From the IMG/VR virus record IMGVR_UViG_3300031972_001960, positions 1 to 36,893 of that record: 36,893 bases of DNA; one strand, given 5' to 3'. Below are positions 23,990 through 33,141 of the stretch, piece after piece. Each line of letters begins with the position of its first letter. Within the stretch, counting starts at the first letter, position 1. Both the position numbers and the translations under genes were made by a program. This DNA comes from a virus. The notes under the pieces are model-generated. The model had not been told where the DNA came from, did no database searches, and saw nothing but the letters and a program-made list of their open reading frames with translations.

Positions 23990-24018
23990 TTGATATGTAA
24001 TGTCAATGCTAATATAAT
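23990..24018 (+). promoter_or_regulatory. Sigma70-type promoter for the primase/recombination unit
   Basis: TTGATA (23990-23995), a 17-base spacer and TATAAT (24013-24018) form a near-consensus promoter; a second TATAAT overlaps at 24018-24023. The leader before ATG 24037 would be about 7 to 12 bases, with no ribosome-binding site. There is no TATTTATA box here, consistent with early expression by host polymerase. Confidence 0.72.
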
Positions 24019-24036
24019 ATAATATTAATTATATAC

Positions 24037-24960
24037 ATGAGCAGATATGCTGTTATTTCTCTCTTAGACTCTGTGCTCGGTTCTTCTGGTAAACAGAAAT
24101 CTGACAACATTCCTTATCACTGTCCTTTCTGCAATCACCATAAACGAAAACTGGAAGTCAACATTATCACACAGCATTGGCACTGTTGGGTATGTAATGC
24201 AGCGGGCAGAAAGATACATACACTGTTTCGTAAACTGAAAGTAGATAGAAGCAAGTTTGTACGATTAGCTGAGCTTATAGAAGACGTACAGATCAAATCA
24301 AAATATACATCTACTAATACTCCAGTAGTTACATTGCCACCAGAATTTAAACCATTATGGAAGCAACGAACTGATCCAGAGTTTCGTAATGCATTTCATT
24401 ATCTTGCTAAGCGAGGAATCACACTAACTGACATTCTGAAATACAGAATAGGATATTGTGATTCAGGTCAATATGAAGGAAAGATTATCATACCAAGTTA
24501 TGATGATGCTGCTAATCTGAATTATTTTGTTGCCAGAGCATATTACAAAGATGATACATTGAAATATAAGAATCCATCCATATCAAAGAATGTGGTTGGA
24601 TTTGAACTACATGTTGATTGGAAACAACCTATTGTCTTAGTTGAAGGAGTTTTTGATGCAATTGCGATTCGACGCAATGCCATTCCTTTATTTGGTAAAA
24701 CCATATCAGATGTTCTAAAACTGAGACTTGTAGAAAAATCAGTTAAACACATTTACATATGTTTAGATCAAGATGCTCGTAAACAAGCATTGGAAGCAGC
24801 TGAATATTTCATGGCAAATGGTATACATGTATATTTTGTTGATCTCCCGGATTCAGATCCTGCAGACCTAGGATTTCAGAAAATACATGAAGTTATAGAT
24901 CAGACATCAGAATTGTCTGAATTCAAATTAATGGAAGAAAAAATATTATGTACGTTATAA
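24037..24960 (+). CDS. 61: DNA primase, gp61/DnaG type
   Basis: The 307-residue protein has the two primase hallmarks. A zinc-binding module lies near the N-terminus (C29-P-F-C32 and C50-W-V-C53, with W-H between). A TOPRIM domain lies in the second half (V-L-V-E-G-V-F-D-A about 203-211, then I-C-L-D-Q-D-A about 245-251). These bind the template and the catalytic metals for RNA primer synthesis. T4 gp61 is of similar size (342 aa) and works with helicase gp41, which is not in this window. The start is supported by the promoter directly upstream and by the usual spacing to the zinc module. Its end overlaps the gp47-gp46 gene by 13 bases, so replication and recombination functions are co-expressed. 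Confidence 0.88.
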   Translation: MSRYAVISLLDSVLGSSGKQKSDNIPYHCPFCNHHKRKLEVNIITQHWHCWVCNAAGRKIHTLFRKLKVDRSKFVRLAELIEDVQIKSKYTSTNTPVVTLPPEFKPLWKQRTDPEFRNAFHYLAKRGITLTDILKYRIGYCDSGQYEGKIIIPSYDDAANLNYFVARAYYKDDTLKYKNPSISKNVVGFELHVDWKQPIVLVEGVFDAIAIRRNAIPLFGKTISDVLKLRLVEKSVKHIYICLDQDARKQALEAAEYFMANGIHVYFVDLPDSDPADLGFQKIHEVIDQTSELSEFKLMEEKILCTL

Positions 24961-27900
24961 AAACAGACATAAAACAGATTGACAAGATTTTTCACATTGC
25001 AGATGTTCATATTCGAAATGTGAAACGTCATAAAGAATATAAGATAGTATTCAAACGATTGTATTCTTATATCAAAAAGAATGCTACACCTAATTCTGTG
25101 ATATATGTAGCAGGAGATATTGTACATGCCAAAACAGATATGTCGCCAGAACTTATTGACATGGTGTCTGATTTTTTCAGATCTTTGGCAGATATATCTC
25201 CTACAATTGTGATCACCGGTAACCACGATTGCAACCTAAATAATTCAGATCGCTTAGACGCTCTTTATCCTATCGTTAAGGCTATCAAACACACTGATTT
25301 ACACTATCTTAAAGACACAGGTATATATAGATTGGCCGATGTGGACTTTAACGTTATGTCCGTGTTTGACAAGCCGGTTGATTTCATAAAAGCTGACAAA
25401 CTAACTGCTGAAACAAAGATTGCATTACACCATGGCGCAGTTAACAATGCTAGTACAGATGCTGGATTTGTACTGCAAAATGATCATGTCACAACAACCA
25501 TATTTGATGGCCATGACATGACATTGTTAGGAGATATTCATAAAACGCAATATCTTGATGATGATAAAACAATTGCATATGCAGGTTCATTAATTCAACA
25601 GAACCATGGCGAAGGTCTGGTGCATGGTATATTGGTTTGGGATGTCAAAACAAGGACTTCTGAATTTGTTGAGATAAAAAATGATTATGGTTATTACACA
25701 GCATATGTAGAAGATGGTGAACTGAAAACAGATATTTCAAATATACCTTTAAGGCCTAGACTGAGACTGAAAGTAAAGAATACTGATGCCGCAGATATCA
25801 AAGCTGTTACATCACATATACGCAGCAAATGTAAAGTACAAGATATCACCATACAACGTGTTAATGAGATCAATACCACAAATACTGCCAATAAAATTAA
25901 TTTCGGTAGTGTCAGAGATGTGGAATGGCAAAACAATGTGATATCAGAATATCTGACAGCTGAACATGGTGTAGATGATAAAATGATGGACATTGTTCGT
26001 TATATTAACAGAACTGTTCATAGTAAACTTGTGTTAGACAAACAAGCCAGAAACACTACCTGGGTACCGAAACGATTTGAATTTTCAAACATGTTCAGTT
26101 ATGGTACTGACAATGTTATAGATTTTGGATCGCTGCAAGGATCATATGGACTATTTGCTCCTAACGCTTCTGGTAAATCTACTTTGTTAGATGCATTGGC
26201 ATTTTGTTGTTTTGATAAATGTAGTCGAACTAAAAAGGCAGCACATGTGCTTAATAACAAATGTAGTAACTTTCAAAGCAAGTTTGAATTTGAATTAGGT
26301 AAACATACTTACTGTGTAGAACGTTCTGGTAAAAAACAAAGCAATGATCATGTCAAAGTCACAGTTAATTTTTATCGTTATGACGTAAATGGTAATGAAG
26401 AAAATTTGAATGGTGATCAGCGAGACAGTACAAATAAAAATATCAGAGACTATCTCGGTACATATGAAGATTTTGTTCTAACTGCTCTGTCATTACAAAA
26501 CAACAATACAGGTTTCATTGACAAAACACAGAGAGAACGTAAAGATCTTTTGTCACAGTTTCTTGACATTGAAATTTTTGAACAACAATATCTGATTGGT
26601 CATGAGGATATCAAGGAAACGGCGGCACTGATTCGCGAATACAAAAAGAAAGATCTGTCAAAGGATTTGTCAGACGCAGAATTGGATAGTGAAACATATC
26701 AAAAGATTTCTGATAAAATATCAAAAGACAAAGCAGATCATAATGAAATGCGACGCAATCTTAATGAGATAATCATAACATTGTCACAGCAATTATATGA
26801 GATCCATGATCTAGAAAATCCAGAAGATATCAAAGAAAAGATTAGATCAATTAATTTAGATCTGGAAAGCAATGACAAACAGATAATCGAACATTCACGT
26901 TTCATGGACATGGCAAATGAAAAACTTAGTGAGATTAATTCTCAGTTGTCCAAAATTGATAAATCAGGTTTGCAACAAATGATCAATTTACATGATCAGC
27001 GAAGAATTGAATTATCTGATATGGAATATAATCAGATGTCATTGAAAAAGGAAATTGAACATGCACAGCGTATGACATCTAAATTAGATGATCACAAATG
27101 GAATCCTGATTGTGAATACTGTATGGCAAATCCATGGTTACATGAAACTAAGACCATTGCAGAAAAATTACCTGAACTTCGGAATAGATTAGGTATAATT
27201 AACAATCAAGTTAAACTTGTACAAGATAATCTGAAGAAGATTGATATTGAAAATGTCAAGAATAAATTAATTGAGTATGATAATCTGGAAGACAAGAAAA
27301 GAAAAATTCGAGATCAAGTTTACAATGTAAATATTTCATTAGATCAATGTGAACGGCAGAACTATGATTTGAACAGTGAAATGAATTCACTAAATGAAAG
27401 TCTAAACAAATCATTGCAACAGATTGAATACATAGAGCATAATCGAAAGCTTAACAATGATATAAATGAACATAAGAATGAATTGGTATTCATTGAACGT
27501 GAAATAAACGACATTGATCAGCAACTCATTGATGTTTCCGGTAAGCTAAGCGTTGCCAATCAGAAAATTGCTGACACAAAAGCAGATATTCAACGCTTGA
27601 AAGATCTGGAAAAGCAATATCAAGGTTATGAATATTATATGAAGGCTGTGAAACGTGATGGTGTCCCATATTATCTGATATCAAAGGCTCTGCCGAAGAT
27701 TGAAGCTGAAATAAACAACATATTGACACAGATTGTGGATTTCACTATATTGTTACAAACTGATGGTAAGAACATTAATGCCTTTATAGTATATGATGAA
27801 GATAACTATTGGCCTTTGGAACTCACATCTGGTATGGAGAAATTTGTTTCATCATTGGCAATCAGAACATCTCTCATCAATGTTTCAAATTTACCTAGAC

Positions 27901-28100
27901 CGAATTTCTTGGCAATTGATGAAGGATTCGGAGTTCTGGATTCTGACAATCTAAACTCCATGTACATGTTATTTGATTATCTGAAAACTCAATTTGGTTT
28001 CATAATGTGTATATCACATATCGATGCAATGCGAGACATTGTAGACAAACTTATTGAAATAAAAAAGACAGGCGGTTATTCAAAAATTCAATATTTATGA
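24948..28100 (+). CDS. Single-chain Mre11/Rad50 recombination nuclease (gp47-gp46 fusion)
   Basis: This 1050-residue protein joins two subunits that are separate in T4. Residues about 10-340 are an SbcD/Mre11/gp47-type phosphoesterase: D19-V-H21, G-D57, G-N-H93-D, H-H (161-162), G-H-D (188-190) and G-D-I-H198. Residues about 375-1050 are an SbcC/Rad50/gp46-type ATPase: Walker A A-P-N-A-S-G-K-S (404-411), long coiled coils broken by a C722-E-Y-C725 zinc hook, signature T-S-G-M-E (960-964), Walker B F-L-A-I-D-E (987-992) and D-loop L-D (997-998). The complex resects DNA ends for recombination-dependent replication and degrades host DNA. T4 gp47 (339 aa) plus gp46 (560 aa) total less. No stop or internal start is evident at the joint. 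The Walker A motif has Ala where Gly is usual at one position. Confidence 0.9.
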   Translation: MYVIKTDIKQIDKIFHIADVHIRNVKRHKEYKIVFKRLYSYIKKNATPNSVIYVAGDIVHAKTDMSPELIDMVSDFFRSLADISPTIVITGNHDCNLNNSDRLDALYPIVKAIKHTDLHYLKDTGIYRLADVDFNVMSVFDKPVDFIKADKLTAETKIALHHGAVNNASTDAGFVLQNDHVTTTIFDGHDMTLLGDIHKTQYLDDDKTIAYAGSLIQQNHGEGLVHGILVWDVKTRTSEFVEIKNDYGYYTAYVEDGELKTDISNIPLRPRLRLKVKNTDAADIKAVTSHIRSKCKVQDITIQRVNEINTTNTANKINFGSVRDVEWQNNVISEYLTAEHGVDDKMMDIVRYINRTVHSKLVLDKQARNTTWVPKRFEFSNMFSYGTDNVIDFGSLQGSYGLFAPNASGKSTLLDALAFCCFDKCSRTKKAAHVLNNKCSNFQSKFEFELGKHTYCVERSGKKQSNDHVKVTVNFYRYDVNGNEENLNGDQRDSTNKNIRDYLGTYEDFVLTALSLQNNNTGFIDKTQRERKDLLSQFLDIEIFEQQYLIGHEDIKETAALIREYKKKDLSKDLSDAELDSETYQKISDKISKDKADHNEMRRNLNEIIITLSQQLYEIHDLENPEDIKEKIRSINLDLESNDKQIIEHSRFMDMANEKLSEINSQLSKIDKSGLQQMINLHDQRRIELSDMEYNQMSLKKEIEHAQRMTSKLDDHKWNPDCEYCMANPWLHETKTIAEKLPELRNRLGIINNQVKLVQDNLKKIDIENVKNKLIEYDNLEDKKRKIRDQVYNVNISLDQCERQNYDLNSEMNSLNESLNKSLQQIEYIEHNRKLNNDINEHKNELVFIEREINDIDQQLIDVSGKLSVANQKIADTKADIQRLKDLEKQYQGYEYYMKAVKRDGVPYYLISKALPKIEAEINNILTQIVDFTILLQTDGKNINAFIVYDEDNYWPLELTSGMEKFVSSLAIRTSLINVSNLPRPNFLAIDEGFGVLDSDNLNSMYMLFDYLKTQFGFIMCISHIDAMRDIVDKLIEIKKTGGYSKIQYL
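28090..28100 (+). promoter_or_regulatory. Degenerate late promoter box before the 873-aa gene
   Basis: TATTTATG (28092-28099) differs from the TATTTATA core by its last base and overlaps the stop codon of the fusion gene. It lies 13 bases before ATG 28113, the same spacing as at the exact boxes. That gene is structural and otherwise has no promoter. Confidence 0.45.
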
Positions 28101-28112
28101 TAAAGTATCGCA

Positions 28113-30734
28113 ATGTCAAATGTTAGTAATCTTCAAAGTCTACAAAGAAAAAGACCTTATATAGGGCTAAAAGATTATACATCGATTATAAAAGTCGACA
28201 CTTCAGTGTCTTCAGATCAATACTTTAATGTTTTTGATTTTCCTGATACGTTAAAATCTGGCAAAAATCTTTTTAAGATTAAGGCCAATGCTGGTACACT
28301 TGTAAATAATTCAGATATTCATATAGAAATATTAGATTATAATGGTCAGCCAATTTATTATGAAGTTCTTTCATATGCTGAACAAGATGGCTCAAGAGTA
28401 GTCTCCATATGGATTTATGAAAATACACCACCCGGTAATGCTACAGTTTACATAGCTGGGAGAGCAGCAATAGATCCTGACACGGGAGCTACTATACCTT
28501 TTTCAAATGAATTACACAGTCCAATTAACAAAAATATACCAAATGTTCTTTGGGCAAGACGTGTAACTGTTTCTCCTTATTTAAGAAATGATTCTGAAAT
28601 AATTTTTATCAAACAACCAAAAGCAGTTGTCAAAGAGACATCGCAAGTCTTTGAACAAGTAACTGGTTTATCAAATGTATTATCATCTGACAAAGGATCT
28701 GGCGCAACAGTAAAGATAAAAAGTCTATCTAATCAAAATGTAAATTTTGGGACTTTATCAAATAAAGGAGGTTTACAGGGTCAAGGGTCATTGATCGGTA
28801 CTAGTAAGATATATGGAAAGGCATTAGCTCAGCAACCTAATATTAAAGTGAGTAGTGACACATTTGGACCTGAAGAGTCTGAATCACAGCCGATAAGTAC
28901 ATTTAATAATGTATCAGAATTGATAATAGAAGGATCACAGTTTTCGTTCAATACTAACATGTTAGGAGGTAAATTTACTATTTTGAATCCTAATATCAAT
29001 GTCGCTGGTTTAGATGATAATGGTACTAAGATATCCGGATTGAAACTGAATTCAAATGATGAATTAATACCACTATCACAGCTGTCGACTGAGTCAACAA
29101 TAGTAGACACGACAGGACAGAATCAGACTAGATTATTAAGTGGTAGTATAAATTTTATAATAACTGATATTATTAATTCTAAAAGAGCTAGAGCTGCACA
29201 GGTATCTGGTTTCAAAAATGAAACTGATAATACAAATTCTGAATTTTCAATTCAGATAGCTACTATAGATGGAACATCCAAAACTATCAGGCAAACAGAA
29301 TTATCAAGCAATTTCACAGCAAGTTATTTCAATAAACCTGCCACAGTTACAACACAGCAAACACAATCATTTGCTGCAATTGAATTAACTAATCTATCAC
29401 CAGCTACTGGAGATGTTTATAAGGTAAAAACATTATTTAAAGCTGCTGGTCTCTTTGGAGATTTCATAGATTTGGGAGATACAATATTAGAAGAGACAGA
29501 ACTTCTCATAGATGATGATGCAGTGGAAAATACATTATCTGCAGGTGTGATAAAAAATCGTATTGGATATTTTACAGACATTAATGACTTCAATACATAC
29601 TGGACAGGTTCAGATGATATCAATCCATCGGAAGTTCAGATAACCAATACATTTAATGAAGAACAGCTTATATCTTCTGTTAACATACAACCGGTTGAAG
29701 CATTCAATGACACTGATAAGAAATTTGCATATATTCATATCAATGCATCAGAATATCAACCTGCTCTCAAAGCAGACACAACATATGTGTTAAGGATGAA
29801 AGTTTTAGCTGTTGATACACCTGAATCAACTGATGTCAATGTAAATTTGCCTAGATTAGATGTTTATATATCTGGAAGCGAAGGTTATTCAATAATACCT
29901 GATTACAATGATAGAGACAATAAATACATGTCCATCACTCCAGCTAGCCAGTTGTCAACAACATTGACAGACAGTCTCGAAGATAACAAAAATTTCGGTA
30001 CAAGGATTGGTTCCATAGAATTGAACGCAAGTGCTAGTATTGATGATGTGAATTTGAAATTTGAAGTTAATAAAGATATAAGTTCTGACATCTTTCTGAT
30101 AATTAGACGAGGTTCATGGAATGTATCTGACATATCATTGGCATCAGTGAAAGAGTCTGGATTTACTCCTAATTTTGTCAAAATAAACAAACGTATACCT
30201 CCAACATATTTCAATACACCTCTCACTTTCAAATTTCAATTCTTTGACTTCAATAACAATTTAGCAGAAAATGATGTCATTGTATATCCTGTTACATTTA
30301 AAGGTGAAAACACAGTTATAACTGGTACCAACAATGTATTGTCAGGTTCTCTATTCATTGGATCAGAAGTAGGATCAGGCGTTGAACTCGATGGTAATAC
30401 CGGTGAAATCAAGGCCGGAGATTTTGTATTAGGATCAACAGGTGTAACATCTATAGGTTCTAGTAATGTTGGATCAATGACTGCAAGTGCAATATTAATG
30501 GACCCTGTTAACATAAGATCAGCTGATGGACTAGTAATAGGCGGAGCTGGTGATACTTTTACTACTTCTGGCCCAGCAAATAGATTTACAATAGGGAGTG
30601 CAGGTAATATATCAATGTCAGGTAGTTTAAGAGTTAATAATGAAGTAATAACCTTCTTAAATCTTCCAACATCTGACCCTGGAATTCCAGGTAGATTATA
30701 TAATTCTGGAGGAGTACTCAAAATTTCAATATAA
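28113..30734 (+). CDS. Large fibre-like structural protein (873 aa)
   Basis: The N-terminal third is beta-rich, with two or three immunoglobulin-like segments (S-G-K-N-L-F-K-I-K-A, Y-I-A-G-R-A-A). Gly/Ser/Asn-rich repeats follow, then another beta domain. The last 150 residues look fibrous: G-S-G-V-E-L-D-G-N-T-G-E-I-K-A-G-D-F, then I-G-S-A-G-N-I-S-M-S-G-S-L. The end is F-L-N-L-P-T-S-D-P-G followed by G-R-L-Y-N-S-G-G-V-L-K-I-S, a C-terminal tip I associate with phage fibre or whisker proteins. No enzymatic motif is seen. It lies alone between the recombination unit and the next late unit. Receptor-binding or neck fibre are the likely roles, inferred from composition. Confidence 0.6.
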   Translation: MSNVSNLQSLQRKRPYIGLKDYTSIIKVDTSVSSDQYFNVFDFPDTLKSGKNLFKIKANAGTLVNNSDIHIEILDYNGQPIYYEVLSYAEQDGSRVVSIWIYENTPPGNATVYIAGRAAIDPDTGATIPFSNELHSPINKNIPNVLWARRVTVSPYLRNDSEIIFIKQPKAVVKETSQVFEQVTGLSNVLSSDKGSGATVKIKSLSNQNVNFGTLSNKGGLQGQGSLIGTSKIYGKALAQQPNIKVSSDTFGPEESESQPISTFNNVSELIIEGSQFSFNTNMLGGKFTILNPNINVAGLDDNGTKISGLKLNSNDELIPLSQLSTESTIVDTTGQNQTRLLSGSINFIITDIINSKRARAAQVSGFKNETDNTNSEFSIQIATIDGTSKTIRQTELSSNFTASYFNKPATVTTQQTQSFAAIELTNLSPATGDVYKVKTLFKAAGLFGDFIDLGDTILEETELLIDDDAVENTLSAGVIKNRIGYFTDINDFNTYWTGSDDINPSEVQITNTFNEEQLISSVNIQPVEAFNDTDKKFAYIHINASEYQPALKADTTYVLRMKVLAVDTPESTDVNVNLPRLDVYISGSEGYSIIPDYNDRDNKYMSITPASQLSTTLTDSLEDNKNFGTRIGSIELNASASIDDVNLKFEVNKDISSDIFLIIRRGSWNVSDISLASVKESGFTPNFVKINKRIPPTYFNTPLTFKFQFFDFNNNLAENDVIVYPVTFKGENTVITGTNNVLSGSLFIGSEVGSGVELDGNTGEIKAGDFVLGSTGVTSIGSSNVGSMTASAILMDPVNIRSADGLVIGGAGDTFTTSGPANRFTIGSAGNISMSGSLRVNNEVITFLNLPTSDPGIPGRLYNSGGVLKISI

Positions 30735-30764
30735 AATTTATTTTGTACTTTGATAAAAATTTCT

Positions 30765-30775
30765 TATATTTATAG
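30765..30775 (+). promoter_or_regulatory. Candidate late promoter box directly before the ligase-fusion gene
   Basis: TATATTTATAG (core TATTTATA 30767-30774) ends only three bases before ATG 30778. By analogy with T4 spacing, transcription would begin at or within the start codon, so the mRNA would be essentially leaderless. The upstream TTTCTTATA resembles the leaders of uvsE and the clpP-like gene, so a dual early/late promoter is possible. Confidence 0.55.
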
Positions 30776-30777
30776 AT

Positions 30778-33120
30778 ATGAACTTAGGAAAAAGCATAGC
30801 TTCTGCAATTCTGAACGAAGCTGATATACGTGACATAGTTGTGATATATCCGGGTAGGTTTCAACCCATGGGCAAACATCATGCTGAAGTTTACAAGAAA
30901 CTTGCCAATAGATTCGGAAAAAGCAATACCTATGTTGCCACTTCTGACAAAGTGAAACTGCCTAAGTCACCTTTGGACTTCTCTGAAAAAGAACAAGTGA
31001 TCAATGCTCACGGTATCACCAATGTGGTACAAGTCCGTAATCCATATCAAGCTAGTGAAATACTTGGAAATTATAATCCTGAAACAACTGCAGTGATATT
31101 TGCTGTCGGTAAGAAGGACATGGACGAAGATCCTCGCTTTAGAGTAGGCACAAAACGAAACGGCGAACCTACATTTTTTCAGTATTATGATGATAACAAA
31201 GGTAATCTCCAACCTTACACGAAACATGGTTATCTGTATGTGGCACCTCATGTGTCAATCAGAGTACCAGGATATGGAGACATGTCTGGCACAGTACTGA
31301 GACAGGTATTGGCAACAGCATCGCCGGAAGAGTTTGAAACTGTGATGGGCTTTTATGATGACAAGATATTCAATCTACTCAGAGATAAATTCAGTGTGTT
31401 AGTTGCAGAGCAAATAATTAATTTCATTACTGATACAAAAATTATATCAGAGATATCTCAGGCTAATGGAAGCAAAGCAGATGTTGATGATGGCCCAAGA
31501 TATTTCTATGGTAATCAGAAAACATACCAAAAGAAAACTGCTGCCATGGCTGAGCGATTAGGATTTTCAGTTCTTAATTATGTATTGAACACTGACAAAG
31601 AATTGGAAGATCATAATGATATGTGGCCTAACGGTCCAGTTGATACTGTGTCATATTTTCCTACAGGCGAAGTAGGGGCTATAGGATCTGGTACCAATTA
31701 CACCAAAGAGCTTAGAGGTACTCCTGGATATAAGCGTTGGCAAAACTATATAACAGATGTAGCAGAACGAGTAGGTTATAAATTTCTTAACTTTCTAGGA
31801 GCCGAAGAAGCAATCGATTCCACAGAGAATGAACCAATGACTAAAGCCGAGGCATCACTGACAGAATCACTTACCAAAGAATGGTGGGCTGGCAAATTCA
31901 GAACATTAATAACTGAAGGAGGGGCTTCTGGCCATATGAATCATCCATTTGATGATAGAGATCTTACATTTGCAGAAATGAAGGATATGGTTCGTATGTC
32001 ATTACAAGGAGAGTTGAACAGAGAATCAGATGTCACAGAAAAAACGGATGGTCAGAATCTAAATGTCACTTTCAAAGATGGTAAAGTAGGAGCAGCTCGT
32101 AATAAAGCCACTATCAGGCAGCCGATGGACATAGATGCTGTGAAAATGAAATTTGGCGGTAGAGGAGATATATCAGATGCATTTGCATTTGCTATGGAAG
32201 ATCTGGAAAAAGCAATTCTTGCATTATCACCTGAACAGCGAGATGAAATGTTTCAGAATGGACGTCGCTTTGTGAATCTGGAAATCATATATCCAGCCAC
32301 AGCAAATGTGATAACATATGGACCAAAAGCCTATTTACAGTTTCACGGTCTCAATGAATTTGATTTGGAATCAGCCACTAAAACAGCATCTTTACCAGAG
32401 TATGGTGGTTTGTTACAGAAAATGATATCTGATGTGAATGCTGATACGCAGGAACATTTTAAAATTATACCACCAAAGGTTGTCACATTATCAAAACTTC
32501 CAGATTTTGATGAAAAAGAAACTTACTATATTAATAAAATAAATCAGCTTCAGAAAGAATATGGATTGAAAGATTCAGATGAAGTTGTGATGTACCATCA
32601 GCGTTGGTGGGAAAATTACATTGACAATCGATTGCCGGATTTATCTACGGAAGAACGTGAAGGTTTATTGCGTAGATGGGCATATGGTGATAAGTCATAT
32701 AGACTAAATGCAAAAAATATTATCAATCCTGATACTCTTGATCAGGTTCTGCTGATTGATAAACAGGATATTGCTAAATTGAACAAATCCAACATAGTGA
32801 AATTTGAAGACATCTTTCTAGAACTTGGCGCAGAAGTGTTAAGTAACGCATCAGAATTTTTGTCAGCCAATCCATCAGACACGGTGAAAGATCTACGTAA
32901 ACAAATTGCAGATACAGTGCGAGAGCTGAAGGATAGTGATGATCTAGCAACATTAGACAAAATGAAAACTCAATTGAAACGAATTGAAACGGCAGGCGGA
33001 TTTGAAAAATTGGTTCCTACTGAAGGAATTGTGTTTGTATACAAAGGTAAAACTTATAAACTAACTGGATTATTTGCCCCTGTAAATCAATTATTAGGAC
33101 TGACAAGGTATTCCAGATAA
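30778..33120 (+). CDS. Fused nucleotidyltransferase (NMNAT/cytidylyltransferase type) and KxDG ligase-like protein
   Basis: The 780-residue protein has two enzymatic parts. Residues about 19-200 fit the HxGH nucleotidyltransferase superfamily: G-R-F-Q-P-M-G-K-H-H (26-35) and S-G-T-V-L-R (170-175), like NMN adenylyltransferases. From about 400 a ligase/capping-type fold is suggested by E-K422-T-D-G-Q-N (motif I, Lys422 as possible covalent nucleophile), N-L-E-I-I-Y-P (501-506, motif III-like) and E-G-I-V-F (749-753) with K-G-K-T-Y-K (motifs IV-V). A helical insert of about 200 residues separates motifs III and IV, and about 200 residues of unknown type lie between the two parts. The N-terminus (S-I-A-S-A-I-L-N-E) resembles a T4 capsid-targeting peptide. 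The gene is behind a late box. Substrate and true reaction are unknown; NAD synthesis coupled to RNA or protein ligation is speculation. Confidence 0.7.
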   Translation: MNLGKSIASAILNEADIRDIVVIYPGRFQPMGKHHAEVYKKLANRFGKSNTYVATSDKVKLPKSPLDFSEKEQVINAHGITNVVQVRNPYQASEILGNYNPETTAVIFAVGKKDMDEDPRFRVGTKRNGEPTFFQYYDDNKGNLQPYTKHGYLYVAPHVSIRVPGYGDMSGTVLRQVLATASPEEFETVMGFYDDKIFNLLRDKFSVLVAEQIINFITDTKIISEISQANGSKADVDDGPRYFYGNQKTYQKKTAAMAERLGFSVLNYVLNTDKELEDHNDMWPNGPVDTVSYFPTGEVGAIGSGTNYTKELRGTPGYKRWQNYITDVAERVGYKFLNFLGAEEAIDSTENEPMTKAEASLTESLTKEWWAGKFRTLITEGGASGHMNHPFDDRDLTFAEMKDMVRMSLQGELNRESDVTEKTDGQNLNVTFKDGKVGAARNKATIRQPMDIDAVKMKFGGRGDISDAFAFAMEDLEKAILALSPEQRDEMFQNGRRFVNLEIIYPATANVITYGPKAYLQFHGLNEFDLESATKTASLPEYGGLLQKMISDVNADTQEHFKIIPPKVVTLSKLPDFDEKETYYINKINQLQKEYGLKDSDEVVMYHQRWWENYIDNRLPDLSTEEREGLLRRWAYGDKSYRLNAKNIINPDTLDQVLLIDKQDIAKLNKSNIVKFEDIFLELGAEVLSNASEFLSANPSDTVKDLRKQIADTVRELKDSDDLATLDKMKTQLKRIETAGGFEKLVPTEGIVFVYKGKTYKLTGLFAPVNQLLGLTRYSR

Positions 33121-33123
33121 CTA

Positions 33124-33134
33124 CATATTTATAT
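33124..33134 (+). promoter_or_regulatory. Candidate late promoter box, terminase unit
   Basis: CATATTTATAT (core 33126-33133) follows the preceding stop codon by five bases. Its last A is the first base of an in-frame ATG at 33133, which therefore cannot be a normal start for this transcript. The next in-frame ATG at 33154 fits. Confidence 0.62.
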
Positions 33135-33141
33135 GAAAAAC

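Larger units (their letters stand above)
23882..24036 (+). other. Intergenic junction between late fibre unit and replication unit
   Basis: This 155-base stretch is the longest non-coding gap in the window. It holds two short hairpins (AACTTT-gaaa-AAAGTT at 23892-23907 and AAAAGG-ttga-CCTTTT at 23912-23927), then a very A+T-rich tract and a good sigma70-type promoter. No small gene or tRNA is visible in it. Confidence 0.6.

Noticed and set aside
30731-30760. Terminator after the 873-aa fibre gene
   Set aside because: The AAATTT-type symmetry here has no G:C pairs and no clear U-run; it is more likely plain A+T-rich promoter sequence.
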